NCBI RefSeq assembly: GCF_001638985.1
Contig: NW_017265141.1
Location: forward strand, 62,001 to 126,000
Direction: 5' to 3'
Length of the DNA stretch: 64,000 nt
Origin: Phycomyces blakesleeanus NRRL 1555(-)
Lineage: Eukaryota; Mucoromycota; Mucoromycetes; Mucorales; Phycomycetaceae
Shown here: positions 22,938-34,696 of the stretch, one piece after another
How positions within the stretch are numbered: position 1 is the stretch's first letter
How the letters are laid out: every line of letters starts with the position of its first letter
Notes under the pieces: generated by a model
What the model saw: only the letters and a program-made list of their open reading frames with translations
What the model was told of the DNA's origin: nothing
Database searches by the model: none
Made by a program: the position numbers and the translations under genes

Positions 22938-25189
22938 CTACGCCTTTTCTGTTGCGGGGCTGGGAACATAAGGACATGCAGCAGCAACGGCAGCAGCAGG
23001 CTGGTTATTGTAGACACCAAATCTGTAGTCCAAGTCCAACAACATCTTGAGACCATTTCTTGAACGGATAGAGGCATTGTCTCTAGACTCGTCAGTTGCC
23101 AGGACAGGTCCAGGTGTGTTGTGGGGAGCGCTTCCAGGAAGGGGAATAAGCTGGTGCAAGAGCTCATACACAGTCAATGTGACACCAAACTGAGGTGATG
23201 ATCGTAAAATTCTTGCAGGTCCGCCCTTGAAGAAGGCCTTGAATCCCTCCTCAGCGTAGATTTTGCGGGCAGCATCGGCAATACCGTTGTAAGAAGTCTG
23301 TCCCTTCCGTGCCTCGACCTGGAGACGCGTCTTGATAACATCGGCAGGTGTGGTGAAGTAAGCAGCTGGCATACCAGCAATTGCACCAGAAGTAAGCAAC
23401 TCGGTGATAGTCAGCTTGTGGTCAGGGCCCTCCTTAAACACATCCTTTTTGAGATGGGCATACGCAGGGAAATAGATGGCGGAGAAAGGCACATCTCTGA
23501 GCAAACAAGCACTGACTCCCTTGTAAAGACCCACAACACCCAACTGCTTCACAATCCAGATGGCCGAGCGACGGGGCACGTCTGCCATCTTGGCCTGCTC
23601 ACCCTGGATCTGAAGACGAATCTTGACGATCTCAAGAGGGTTGGTAAAGACCTAGTAGGTACAGAAAATTTTCAGAAAGTTTGATTCCTTAATTCTTAAA
23701 ACAAGCTAATAGCCACACGGATATCTTTTTTTTTAAAAAAAAAAGGTATCCTTGAAACTCACCACTTGGGAGGCACCAGCAGCAGCACCACCAATCATCT
23801 CCTGCCAGAACTTAATTTCGCCAGTTTCCTTGTTAATAAACTTTCCTCTCACAAAGTCGTTCATGGTAAGCTTGATGGCTTTTTCAGGAGCAACACCCTA
23901 TAATAAGAACGTCAATAAGTATACACACTATAATATGTAATATTTCCCATTCTAATATTTTTTTATATACTTACAACTAACTGAGGACCAAGACCTCTGT
24001 AAAGACCAATGGCACCCTCATTCTTGATGACCTTTTTGAAACAGTCCAAACTGTTCTTGTAAAGAAGTTCGCCAACAACCTTGGAACGCTGGTTCTGCAT
24101 ACGGGTCTTGACCAAATCGATGGGATAGACAGCAGTTGCACCCACGGCACCAGCAATTGAACCCAGGGCAAATGCATAGCTGTTCTCTACCAAACTCCAC
24201 AAAAATCCGCTCTTCTTCTTATTGTTCTTGTCCTTGGCATCGTGTGTATCCATGGCCTCGGGCTGAGGCTTAGCGACCTTCCAGCGAGGGTCAAGAATCT
24301 TGGAAAATTCTTCAAGCGTGAGCTTACCCGAGGCGTTGTCAACGCCAGCAAAGTGGAAAATTATGTCAGCTTCCATGGGAGTGAAGATGGTGTACCGACT
24401 GGCCTGGGCAGCCTGACGCAAGAAATCAGACTTGGTGATGCTCTTCTCTGAACTCTCTTCGATGGCACGGCGGATGACAAGCTCGACCATGTCGATGTTA
24501 CGGATCACATTGTGGAAGGCGACTACGTTGGAGAAGCTGATGTTGGTACCTGTGCCGGCATACAGATTGCAGAGGGTAGGCAAGTGGTCGATGACCTGGT
24601 CAGACAGTTTGTGCTTGGCCACGTCAAGGATGATACGCTTGAAGTCCTCGGGTGCAATGTAGCCTGCCTGCTTCTTGTCGTAGTGCTTAAACTCCTGGCG
24701 AAGACGCTCACCCTGGAGACCCTTGAGAAGCTGGGCGAACTCCTCATAAGCCAGCTCGTGATGGCCTTCCTTGTTACCGATATACAATTTGAGCCAGTCA
24801 CAGTCGAAATCAAAAGGAACGGCATCCTCGGGGAGGTTGGTAGAGAGAACGGACTTGAACTGGTCAAAGGTAATCTTGCCGGTGCCATTGACATCGAACA
24901 CACGGAATGCAACTTCATACTCGGCATCAGCTTTGCTCAGGAGATTCTGGAAGATGACAAAGTCATTGAACGAGATGAGGCCGCGCTTGGACTGGTCGGC
25001 GATCTTGTAGAGAAGGCCAAACTGCTCGCGTTGAATCTTCTTAAAGTCCTCTCCGGGAGCCACAGCGTCCAAAAAATCATCCTGGGACATGTATTTACCA
25101 TCCTCTTTTTGAACCGAGGCGTGCTTCTGGAAGACCTTTCTGTAGTAATCGGTCATGCCGAGGCTGGTCTTTTCCTCTTGTTGTGCCAT
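22938..25189 (-). CDS. AGC1: Mitochondrial aspartate/glutamate carrier with EF-hand domain
   Basis: It exchanges mitochondrial aspartate for cytosolic glutamate plus a proton across the inner membrane, as part of the malate-aspartate shuttle. Exons 25189-23975, 23897-23763 and 23651-22938 give 687 residues, the size of animal aralar/citrin (about 675-680) with an intact N-terminal EF-hand half. One loop reads [13 protein letters not shown]; several loops are non-canonical, as in the animal proteins. The C-terminal half has three carrier repeats with signatures [16 protein letters not shown] and PADVIKTR. The C-terminus ends in an Ala-rich tail. The 5' leader contains a purine-rich AGGAAG tract. 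Yeast Agc1 lacks the long EF-hand region, so this copy is more animal-like. Confidence 0.95.
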
Positions 25190-26321
25190 ATCAGAGAAAG
25201 TGGGAGAGAGAAGGAGGAAGAGGAAGAAGAGGAAGAGAAAGGAAGCGAGAGAGAAAAAAAATAAGCAAAGGAGGTGAGTCAGGATTGTAAAAAAAAAATC
25301 TGACTGCTTGGCTAGCTAGCTGGTTGGCTGATTGACTGACTGACTAACTGACTGACTACTTAACCGACTGGCTGGGTGTGCTTGTGTTTGTGTGTGTATA
25401 AATATAAATACATGTATACATGTTATACATGTTTAACTCCTTCTTGGTTAATGGCTGTCTATGGCTGTATTCTCCTTTGAGTCATTATTCGCTGTCCGAT
25501 ATTAAGGTTCCAATGCGTTTTTATTTCTATTATTATTTGCTAGTGTCTTTTTTGTTTTTTTTTTGTACAAGGTTCAGGCCCGGCTGCTTCTTTATTCTAT
25601 TATTATTTTTACAATAAACACAGTCCGATCTGCCTTTGGTTGCCCAACCCCACATCCGCTCTTTAAGATCTGTAGGCAATCGGAACGTGTCTGTAGCCCT
25701 GCACGTGAAGTCCCGGGATTTCAGCCTATCAAACAGTGAAGTAATCAAATCATGTGATTAAACCCCGCCTGTAACCATGCACCAAGTCTTAGTTCATATC
25801 TCATTAAAAGGAAAGAAAAAGAATACATAGTAGACACACAGGTATATATTTAAGAAGCTCTTTGGTTTCCAATTGGTGGTGCTGAGAGAACATACCGTTT
25901 GAATTTCTTCTGGTTTTTTTTTTGCGCAACACATCACCAGCCTCATCTGAGCTTAATGTTTACAGCCTGTGCTCCTGTAGCATAAACAACAACAACATCA
26001 CCATGACTACCTCTAAATTCAATTATTGTTTACAGTTGGGATATATATATCTAAAGTATTGTGTTTTCTGTTTATAACATCGCATATTCTAAAGAGCTTT
26101 CTTGTTGTATTTTAACTATTATTTTCTTACGTTGCTTCTCTACAAAATATCTCATATTTATATATTTTTAAAAAAAATAAAAAAATAAAAAATTAAAGAT
26201 ATATTTATTCAAAGCCAATAACGCAGTTTAATTCGGCAAAATATTGTTTCCGTAAAAATGTATATCTGATTTTACCAAATTAGTTTTACTTTATTTTATT
26301 TTATTTATAAAGTATAATGAA

Positions 26322-26356
<35 letters not shown>

Positions 26357-27378
26357 GTACCCTAAGAAGTTATCAAGAAAGTAGAGTGATTATGAAGAGG
26401 TATATTCTATTCCATTTATTGTAAATGTATTGAGATAAAGAAAGAAAGAAAAAACTCAAATGGTCCAAAAGTCTATTTTATTTATTTATCCACAAAACTG
26501 GTCGGCTTTATTTTACGAGAAATTTTAATTTACTTCTTCTCCCCTTTTTGAAGCGTACACGACGAACCTTGATAACAATAGCAGACTTGTGATACAGTAT
26601 TCACAAGACAAGCATAATATTCTCCAATGGCTTTTATATATTTATCTGTCTTGAAAGACGTATTGTAAAGTTAGTGATAATCTTGGTACACAGCTACACT
26701 TGTTGTACATTGTGATTTGAATCATCAAACTCATATCTAATGTAATCTTGTGCTCAGTCCAGCCTTTTGATATTCTAGCTAGAGATATAGTCTCATAACG
26801 AAAATTGCTGTTATTACTAAACGCTGTAAATTCTTGATAACTGATATATATATATATATATAAGGGAACAATAGGAAATCTTACTCTTAGATTGAATCCA
26901 GATTCTGACCAGGAAATAAGAAATTAAAATAATCTTTTAAGCGTTACAATAGAGAAACTGCGCTTATCTCAGACAACCACCATAAAAAGCAGAAAGGAAG
27001 AAAGGAAGAATGAAAGTAATATATATATGAATGATTATTTATTGGGTTGTTTTCTTTTCCCTCTTTTTTCTTTGAGATTTAAAAGAACAAGGTTTCTTCT
27101 TGACAAGTCCGATATATTTCAATTCTTGATTTTAGATGCTTAATATACATACATAAGCAAAAAATGCCTGAGAGTTTTATTTGTGCCAGGCATCTCAGCC
27201 TACCTATTTGCTTTCATTAAATGTAGTCTAATTAAAATTTGAACTGGATTGCTGAATATACATACAGATAGATAGAGAAAGAGAGAGAGAGAATACCTTT
27301 TACATATATTATATTTATTATGGCAGAAGATCAAGCAAACAAAGGTACGCACGTACGCATAAAATATAATCTTGCTCA
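25190..27378. other. Upstream region of the carrier gene and AT-rich spacer with microsatellites
   Basis: It begins with the purine-rich leader and a CTGACTGACTGACTAACTGA repeat (about 25330-25360). A GC-richer patch at 25620-25790 contains CACGTG near 25702 and TCATGTGATT near 25750, possible E-box-like sites. A (TA)n run lies at about 26325-26355. No gene was recognised. Confidence 0.5.
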
Positions 27379-28674
27379 TCAATTTACAGGCCCAACATTT
27401 TTGCGGGCATCTTTTGGAGGGCTATCAAGCGTATCTGAAAAACGCTTCAATGGTATAACCGGTTTATCGCCACTGTAACTGTTTCTGCCACTTGCCCTGA
27501 AGTCTGAGAAACCCGATTGTTTTGCCCTCGCTCTTCTTTGCATAGAGTTTTCATAATTCACCAGTGGCATAGCAACGGTGCTTCCGGATGCTATAGAATC
27601 CTTGCGATCATCTGTATGTAACCCGTGTTGGTTCTCGGCTGACATCAAGCGTTTCAAGTTCTCTTCCACCGTACGAGACTGCTGCGAATTGAGCGCGCGC
27701 ACCTTTTGTGGATCATCCGGACGTTGTATATATACCTATTGTACACACAAATACATATATGTATGCATGTAAATATTTGTGTGCTAAGAATCCCTGGTTT
27801 CATATTTTAAATTTTTTTTTGCTTAAAGTTGGATCCTTACAGGTGTTTGTCGAAAAGAGTGTTTACTTGGGAAACGTGGCAAGTGAGAAGGCACATAAGA
27901 CGGCAGATCTTGACCAGAAGACTCTCTTCTTTCATCTGAAAATTCATCCTCGTCTTCATCTTCAGACGGGAGAAAGTGTGATGTTTGATCCATATTTTGG
28001 GACTTTGAGCGTTCAATACGTAATACTCGTTTCGCAGGTTTAACTATTTAACAGAGTTCTCTAGATTAGAAATATGCTTCGACTTTTTTTTTATATATAC
28101 TAAATGTATATATAGAGAGAGATATAGCAAAATCAATAACATCTCCCTCTCTTTCCCTTTAACTCTTTTTATTTTTATTTTTATTTTTGTACCCAATGTT
28201 TTGTCTGCTTTTGTTTTCTCCAAGTACTTCTCAAAGTTTTGCATGGGAAGTCCTTCATCCTTGAGGGATTGTTCAACATCATGATAATTGGGTCTCATGC
28301 GATTCCCAAGCTCTGCATACGTGTGAGATGAATAAAGAATTCTTTCGAGATCTGTGTGTATGTGTTTGTGTGTGTGACATTCGCAATGAGTCCTCAACAA
28401 TTCTTTTGCGTTTGTCTAAGAACTCACAGATTCCTAATATGTCTGAGAGAGAGTCAAGTGCAGATCGTTGTACGGAGTTGAATCCTGCCTCTTTTGCCAA
28501 AAGAGACACAACCTTGCTATTTGCTGCATTTACAAAGGCTGCCTCTGTAATATCTTCTGTGCTATTCTTGTTGTTGTTGTTGTTGTAGAAGTTATAGCTG
28601 TTGTTGTGGCTGTTATTTTTTGTTTGGGAAATTTCTTTGGTGTCATTACGACCTTTAGTGTCTACTGTCTTCAT
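27379..28674 (-). CDS. TAF8: TFIID subunit TAF8 (histone-fold protein)
   Basis: TAF8 pairs with TAF10 through a histone fold inside the TFIID lobe in the nucleus. Exons 28674-28428, 28351-28193, 28043-27841 and 27735-27379 give 321 residues. The Bromo_TP-type histone fold spans about residues 35-100, with AGFNSVQRSALDSLSDILGI then SHTYAELGNRMRPNYHDVEQ. The conserved TAF8 C-terminal block follows: LPSYVPSHLPRFPSKHSFRQ, TP, and the SRTVEENLKRLM helix. The frame change between the two halves of the fold is explained by an intron with a GTGAGT donor at 28427. An upstream in-frame extension lacks ATG, so the Met at 28674 is chosen. An Asn-rich tract precedes the fold. Confidence 0.87.
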
Positions 28675-29579
28675 CTTTGTCGTGTCTTCCAATGGTGCCA
28701 AATGTACACTTTGCAAACAAAAATATTAGCGTGAATGAAAATTTATGAGGAAAAAAATAAAAAATTAGAATACGTTCATTCCCTCAAACGAGAGTCACAT
28801 GACTTAGCAACATTGTAGGCTTTTTGAAGCCCATTGTGCACTGGTCTCTTCTTTTTATTTTTCTATATATGTATATATATAGACTGTGCTCTGATTCCGG
28901 GTGGTTACTTTATTTGGCTCTCCTTTCTACGCTTGGCCAATCGACTGACGCGACAAGAAGTAGTGCATAAATAATTGGTTTCTCGAGTTAATTTTATGGT
29001 TGAAATGTGTTTTTTTTTTTGAAATTTAATGACTTCAAATTTTCAGAGAAGAATTAAGATTGATTCGAACCTTGTAAAGGTAATAAAGAATAATATATTG
29101 AATAATACTACCACGAATTTGTATACATAAATCCTTTTAATAAATTATTGTTGTTTGGTACATTTTTTTTGAAATCATATAATATACAATATACATATTT
29201 GTACTGAATTACTGTTCAGGTGATTAATGACAAAAGGTATATTATGAATTCAAACAGATAGGCCTATTTATAAAGCCATGGCATCCAAACTAATATCTTA
29301 CTTTTATTATTAATATTATTAATATTATCCAAACCTAATATTCTTTGTTGCTCTTGTGAATGTGAGTGTGATTGTGATTGTGGCTGGTGTATGTGTTTTT
29401 TTTCTGTACAAATATATATGCGATTTATTGCTGTTAGCTCACAACAGAAAGGAAGGAAAGAAAGAAAGAAAAGACGTAAAGAAAAAAAGTAAATGGAGAA
29501 AGACATCGATACGATGTAAATGAGTTATAGTTATAGTTATAGGTTGTTGTTTTTAGGAGTTTTTTTTTGTTTTTTGTTT
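28675..29579. promoter_or_regulatory. TAF8 upstream region and spacer
   Basis: Contains TCACATGACT (about 28795), an E-box-like site, and GGCCAAT (about 28935). No open frame is convincing; the frame at 29264-29506 is a low-complexity His/Gln/Ser run from simple repeats. Confidence 0.35.
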
Positions 29580-31803
29580 TCAAAGTGACAGGATTGACGG
29601 TTGTTCTTGCAATTTATCAGAAGAGTTGTTTCCTGTGGAGTTCTTGTTCTTATTATTGGAAGGATGGGCGAGACTCTTTTCTGACAATGCTTGAAAGTCA
29701 ACCAGCCGGTAGTGTTCTTTCAAGAGGTTGTTGCTAACGAACTGTTGGAGCTGTGCTTGCGTCAAACCAGACTCAACTGCAGAAACCACACCACCCTTCT
29801 TGTCAAGTTCGTCCTGCAAGAGTACTGATGTTTTCTTGACAGCAAGGCGCTGGATAAAGATGTCCTGGCGCTGCTGTGAGATCTGCTCTAATTCACTTTC
29901 CAAGACAGCCTCAAGTTCATCAAAATGGTTCATCTTTAGCTCTAGCTTCTTGACTTCTGTGTCAACCACCGCATGTACAAGTCGTCGGATCTCACGCTCT
30001 TCGATACTGGCAAGCGACTTGGCCTTGGCTGCTGCTGATCCGAGAGCAACAGCGGCAGCCTTTTCAATTGACGTCCGTGCCTTCTTCTTATCTACTGTTG
30101 TGTCTCCACGCCCGTCTTGATCTGTGCCCATTTCAACATCACCGTCGTTGTCAAGGGTTTTGCGTTTATTCCTATTGTTGAGTTGCTCCTGGCACTCAAT
30201 AGCTGCACTGGCTGCAGCGGTAGCCACTTCAGGATCTACAGCAGAAGCAAGGAAAGCCAAGATAGACATGACTGGATTGTCTGCTTGCGAGAATGGTGTC
30301 CGTTGATGTTCGATGGCTACAGAGGTTGGGAGGGAAGATCTGTAGGGTTCCTCGATGGGTAATTGTAAAAAGTGCATGATACACTCCTCGCGGGTACGGG
30401 TGCTGACATGTTCTGCGATTGCATTCCAATCATCGTCAAACAATTCGATCGCCTCCAGTAGCAATAGCGTTTCCTGGTCAGTCCAGTCGTCCTCGTGAGG
30501 GTGTTTGAATGCAGCTGGTTCAGCCTTAATAAAGTCACTACTGAATACTGTAGCCGGGAAGCGGCCTTCCTTGTAACAGATAGGACACAGCTCCATATTT
30601 TTTGTCTTTAAACTGTGATATCTCTCCCGCCCACACTCGGCACCACAAGTAATGCAATAATACTGTTTCTCTGGCTCCTCAGTTACGGAATCAAACAACT
30701 CCTGTCTCAGCTTCACATTCATACCCAAATCTCCTGCGGCATCTTTCTCCTCATTTCCTGTAGCGGTGGGTTTAATGCTTGGCTTAAAAGGTTGAAGTCC
30801 TCGTGGTGTATCTGCCGTAACCCTAAAGTGGCCTGTGAAAGGGGGACCTACTGCTGATGGCCATGTTGCAGGATCACACTATTTTTTTATTAAAAAAAGA
30901 GAATAATTTTTAAAAAAAAATGATTTTTTTTTTGGATTTCATTTCATTTAATTAAACACATTCGTTGGAAAGAACAAAATAACAAAAGGGAATCCTCATC
31001 CCAATTGTAATTTGTTTTTAGTTTGCGTTTTTTTTTACCTCGTAGTTGATGAGACCCCATTGTTCCAAGAAAGCATGAACTCGCATAATGGCACACACAT
31101 CACCAGCAAGATGCCGTCTGTATGCAGTTACAGCTAAGTATTCTTTTGGGTTCAGTCGATAGGTATTCACCATAAAGTCGCGATAATCCTGATAAATATT
31201 TTGTGTCTTTGATTTGTTTCTTCCAGTAAAGAACTCTGGAAGAGATACACGCTCAATGTTGTGGATTGTATTGACATCAAACCAGGATGCATAGGTAGGT
31301 ACGGTAACTTCCACGGTTTGTTCTAAAAGGTATTTTCTCGCTTCTTCTTCCATTTTTGAACGTGCTTCTGCGGCTGCTGCTGCTGCAGATTGGGAATCAA
31401 CTGCCTCATGAGCTACTGTTGGTTTTTCTTCCTTTTCTTTTTCTGCTTCTGCTTTTTCCTCTGCTTTAGCTTCTGTTTCTGCTTCTGTTTCTGCTTCTGG
31501 TTTTGGCTCTGGCTCTGGCTTTGGCTCCGGCTCCGGCTCTGGCTCTGCTGTTCTTTCTGCTTCATTTTCTTCTTCTACTTGTGTTTCTTTTTCTACTTGT
31601 GTTTCTTCTTCTACGTTTTCTATATTTTCGTCTGTTGCCATTGGAACTGTTTCTGTTGATGGAATGTCAGTAGTTGACTTTACAAATTCCATTTTTGTAT
31701 CATCCATGTTTGTCGTGTTTTCATTCAAATGTTGGTTGCTGTGTTCATCTTCAGCCTCTGGAGTATAATTGTACTCGTCACGTTTTTCACTGAATTCGCT
31801 CAT
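29580..31803 (-). CDS. SWI/SNF-RSC chromatin-remodelling subunit (Swi3/Rsc8/SMARCC family)
   Basis: This core scaffold subunit of SWI/SNF-type remodellers dimerises through a C-terminal coiled coil. Exons 31803-31039 and 30878-29580 give 687 residues. In order: an acidic N-terminus with Glu/Pro and Glu/Ala/Lys repeats, SWIRM ([20 protein letters not shown] to [14 protein letters not shown]), the conserved [20 protein letters not shown] linker across the intron, a ZZ-type zinc finger ([18 protein letters not shown] with CPIC), SANT ([20 protein letters not shown]) and an Ala/Glu-rich coiled coil. The order SWIRM-ZZ-SANT-coiled coil is diagnostic. Whether it serves SWI/SNF, RSC or both cannot be told. 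The C-terminus is Asn-rich. Confidence 0.94.
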
Positions 31804-34408
31804 TAGAGTACCCCAAAGAAAGTTTCTCTAATTCGGTGAGCGAATAAGAATATGTATAATAAAATATAAAAAAAAGCAAAAGAAAAAAAAACTGTCATTG
31901 AACCGAACTTTACGTACTATTTGCACCAATGGTGACGTAAAGGAAATCATAAATATATATATTTAGAATCACTCTTTCTTTTTTCTGATGTAAGCTATTA
32001 AAGGTCAGAGCATTCGTTTTAAGGTCCGACTTTGTTAAGAATATTTTCAACGTACATTTGGCATTAAGATTGCAATTGAATTTGCTTAATGTCATCTTGA
32101 ATGTAAGATTCTGCGTATTTTCTAAGCATTTCTACGCTATATTTCTTTTGTACTGTTTCTAAGTATCTACTTATTTATAAAAGTAAGTTATAATGTAAAG
32201 TCGCCTGCAGTATCGGAGATTACATGTAGTAGTAGCTACTTGCAAAAATGGTATCAAATTAAGTAATATCACACAAACAAAAAAAACCATATTTTTGGGT
32301 TAAAGAAATTATTTGAAAAATATTTTACTAGCGCAGGCCTTTTTTCTTTTCCTTTCAATTTGTGTGCGTTGGTTTGAGTTTTGTATTTTAGTAAAACTAA
32401 GTCTTGTGTATTTAATTAGATATAAAACAATGAATTTGAAGTGTAAACCGTTCAGAAAAGTTACTATGGTTACTATGCCAAGTTGATACAGCTTGAAAGT
32501 TCAAAGATTATAATGACTGGGATGTAATAGGAGTATCAATATCCCTGTTGTACCTGATGTGCCTGATGTGCCTGATGTGCCTGATGTATCTGATATGCTT
32601 GAAGTGACTGAAGCATCTAAAGTACCAAAAGCATTTTTTTAAAAAAAATATACCTGTATAATGAGCTGCAGAATCTTGAAATAAAGAAAGTAAATGAAAA
32701 AAGGTTAATTCTACTTAACAAGATAAGCTTATTCTGCGTAGAAAATAGCTTTATTAACTGTAAAGACAGCAGAAATATTCTATTGACATATCCAAATATC
32801 CTCTATTTAGTATCTATTACCAAGATGTTTCCGTTATTTTGTGTATATCTATTAAATTTTGGTATATACGTATATAAAGTAAGAGGCGATATTTAATAAT
32901 TTAATAATTTACCTCATAGGTTTTTTATTAGAGGTGTTTTTTTTTAAAGAAATTATATACCCAAATCCTAGGCGACATCGCAGTTTTGATTGTGTTTATC
33001 AATAAGACACATTAATAAACAATCTCAGGTCTTGTTTTATCTCCATAACTATTCTTGGAATAATTTGTTACAACTGATATATACTATACAACAGTATTAA
33101 AGGACTGGTCTATTCAGGTGACCTTGGTTAGTATAACCACCAGCCCTTGTCCGTCTTGGATGAAAATTATCGAATTTATTATCCGTGCAAAAGTTTTTTC
33201 AAGAATTGATCAGTAGTACTATCACATATATATATGATAGCATGTGAGTAACTAGAGTATGTATGAACTCTTAAGGTGCTTGTCATGTTCTTAATCATTT
33301 GCCAGACTTCTCTATCTCTATCTTTGTTTCGTTCTTTCTTCATTTGAATTCCAATAAGATATTAGATGCCTATACTAGCCTGTGTATCGTGGCTTGAGAA
33401 GGAGAAATAATGAGGGAGTGGGGGGTATCTTCATTCGACTCATTAAGGAGCCATGGTGACCATCTACAGCCACAACCAATTATAAATGCTAACACAGACA
33501 CACGCAACGTATCTGGTGATATACGTAAATTTTATTGCAAAAAAAAAGGTAGTCTTTATTATTGTTTTAATGGTTTTACTATTTTCATATAACTATTTTG
33601 TTTATTTATACAATTGGCGAGCTATTTTATCTGTGATCTAAAGGCTACAAAGTCTCATTTAGCCTGGTTTCGTCTTGTACCGTCTTTACCAAGACTTTTT
33701 ATTTTTGCCTTATTTTCGCTTTATCCAATGGTTATATTTGTAGATTATAATAGTCACGCCATCGTACTAATCATTAAACATATTACATATTAGGATTGAG
33801 GGTTGTCTAGTCAGAATCACTTGCCAGGGACACTGTAGATACAGATATATTATCATTATCATTTCTATTATTTAATAGATATCTAATATATCTATTTTAG
33901 TATTTCTCTTATTTACTTGGTAATAGTATAAAATAACACATATGTATATGTACAAAATCAGAACCCTTTATCTAAACCAGTTCGTGCAATTGTGGATAAA
34001 GCTCTGTATACCAAGCTAAAGAGAAAGATGTATGAGGAGAGAAACCCTTTGTCTAAAGAAATTAATGTATATATATATCTAAAGAGTAGACAATATTCTT
34101 TAATAATTGTTTATTGCCCTAATTATTGAATTAACAGGATAGGCTTGAGGGGATAATATTATTGATTTTTGTCAATGATGCAGGTAAAGGCAGATTTCTT
34201 CCGGCATCCGTGCGGACCGGACATCCAATGTATATATATATATTATGAGAAGCATCGAGGCATGTTTCCATTGGTTCCGATCATTGGTGTGTCACAGAAA
34301 AAAAAGAATAAAGAATAGAGAAAAAAGAATCGACTAATCGAAAGGCCAGGAACATTTACACTTTGTTTCAAATGTGGAATTTATATATATATATATAAGG
34401 TCACCTTG

Positions 34409-34449
<41 letters not shown>

Positions 34450-34659
34450 GTATCTAAAAGTGCAAACCAAAAGAAGAAAGAAGTTACATAATTGAAAAGG
34501 TGCTCTCTCTCTCTCTTTTTGGAGAGGGAAGGCTAGTTATTGGCAGAAACATTATTGTGGTACTGCATTACTTTATGTCTAATTTTCACTCACAAAAAGA
34601 AGATTCTTTCTCTGGATATTCAAAGATATTGAAATAGCATATGCAAACTTGTTGCCTTT

Positions 34660-34696
<37 letters not shown>

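Noticed and set aside
24512..25264. 250-codon plus-strand frame
   Set aside because: Antisense shadow of the well-supported aspartate/glutamate carrier exon 1.
25620..25790. GC-richer patch considered as a non-coding RNA gene
   Set aside because: No conserved RNA motif recognised; more simply explained as promoter of the carrier gene.
29055..29075. GATTCGAACC, a reverse-complement B-box match
   Set aside because: No cloverleaf can be drawn around it on the minus strand; probably chance.
31390..31659. Long plus-strand frame rich in Phe, Cys and Leu
   Set aside because: It is the antisense of the Glu/Pro/Ala repeat in the Swi3-type gene and has no independent support.
33117..33190. tRNA-like sequence TTAGTATAACC with CTTGTCC downstream
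   Set aside because: Resembles an A box and an Asp anticodon arm, but acceptor and T stems do not pair and no good B box is present; at most a tRNA-derived remnant.
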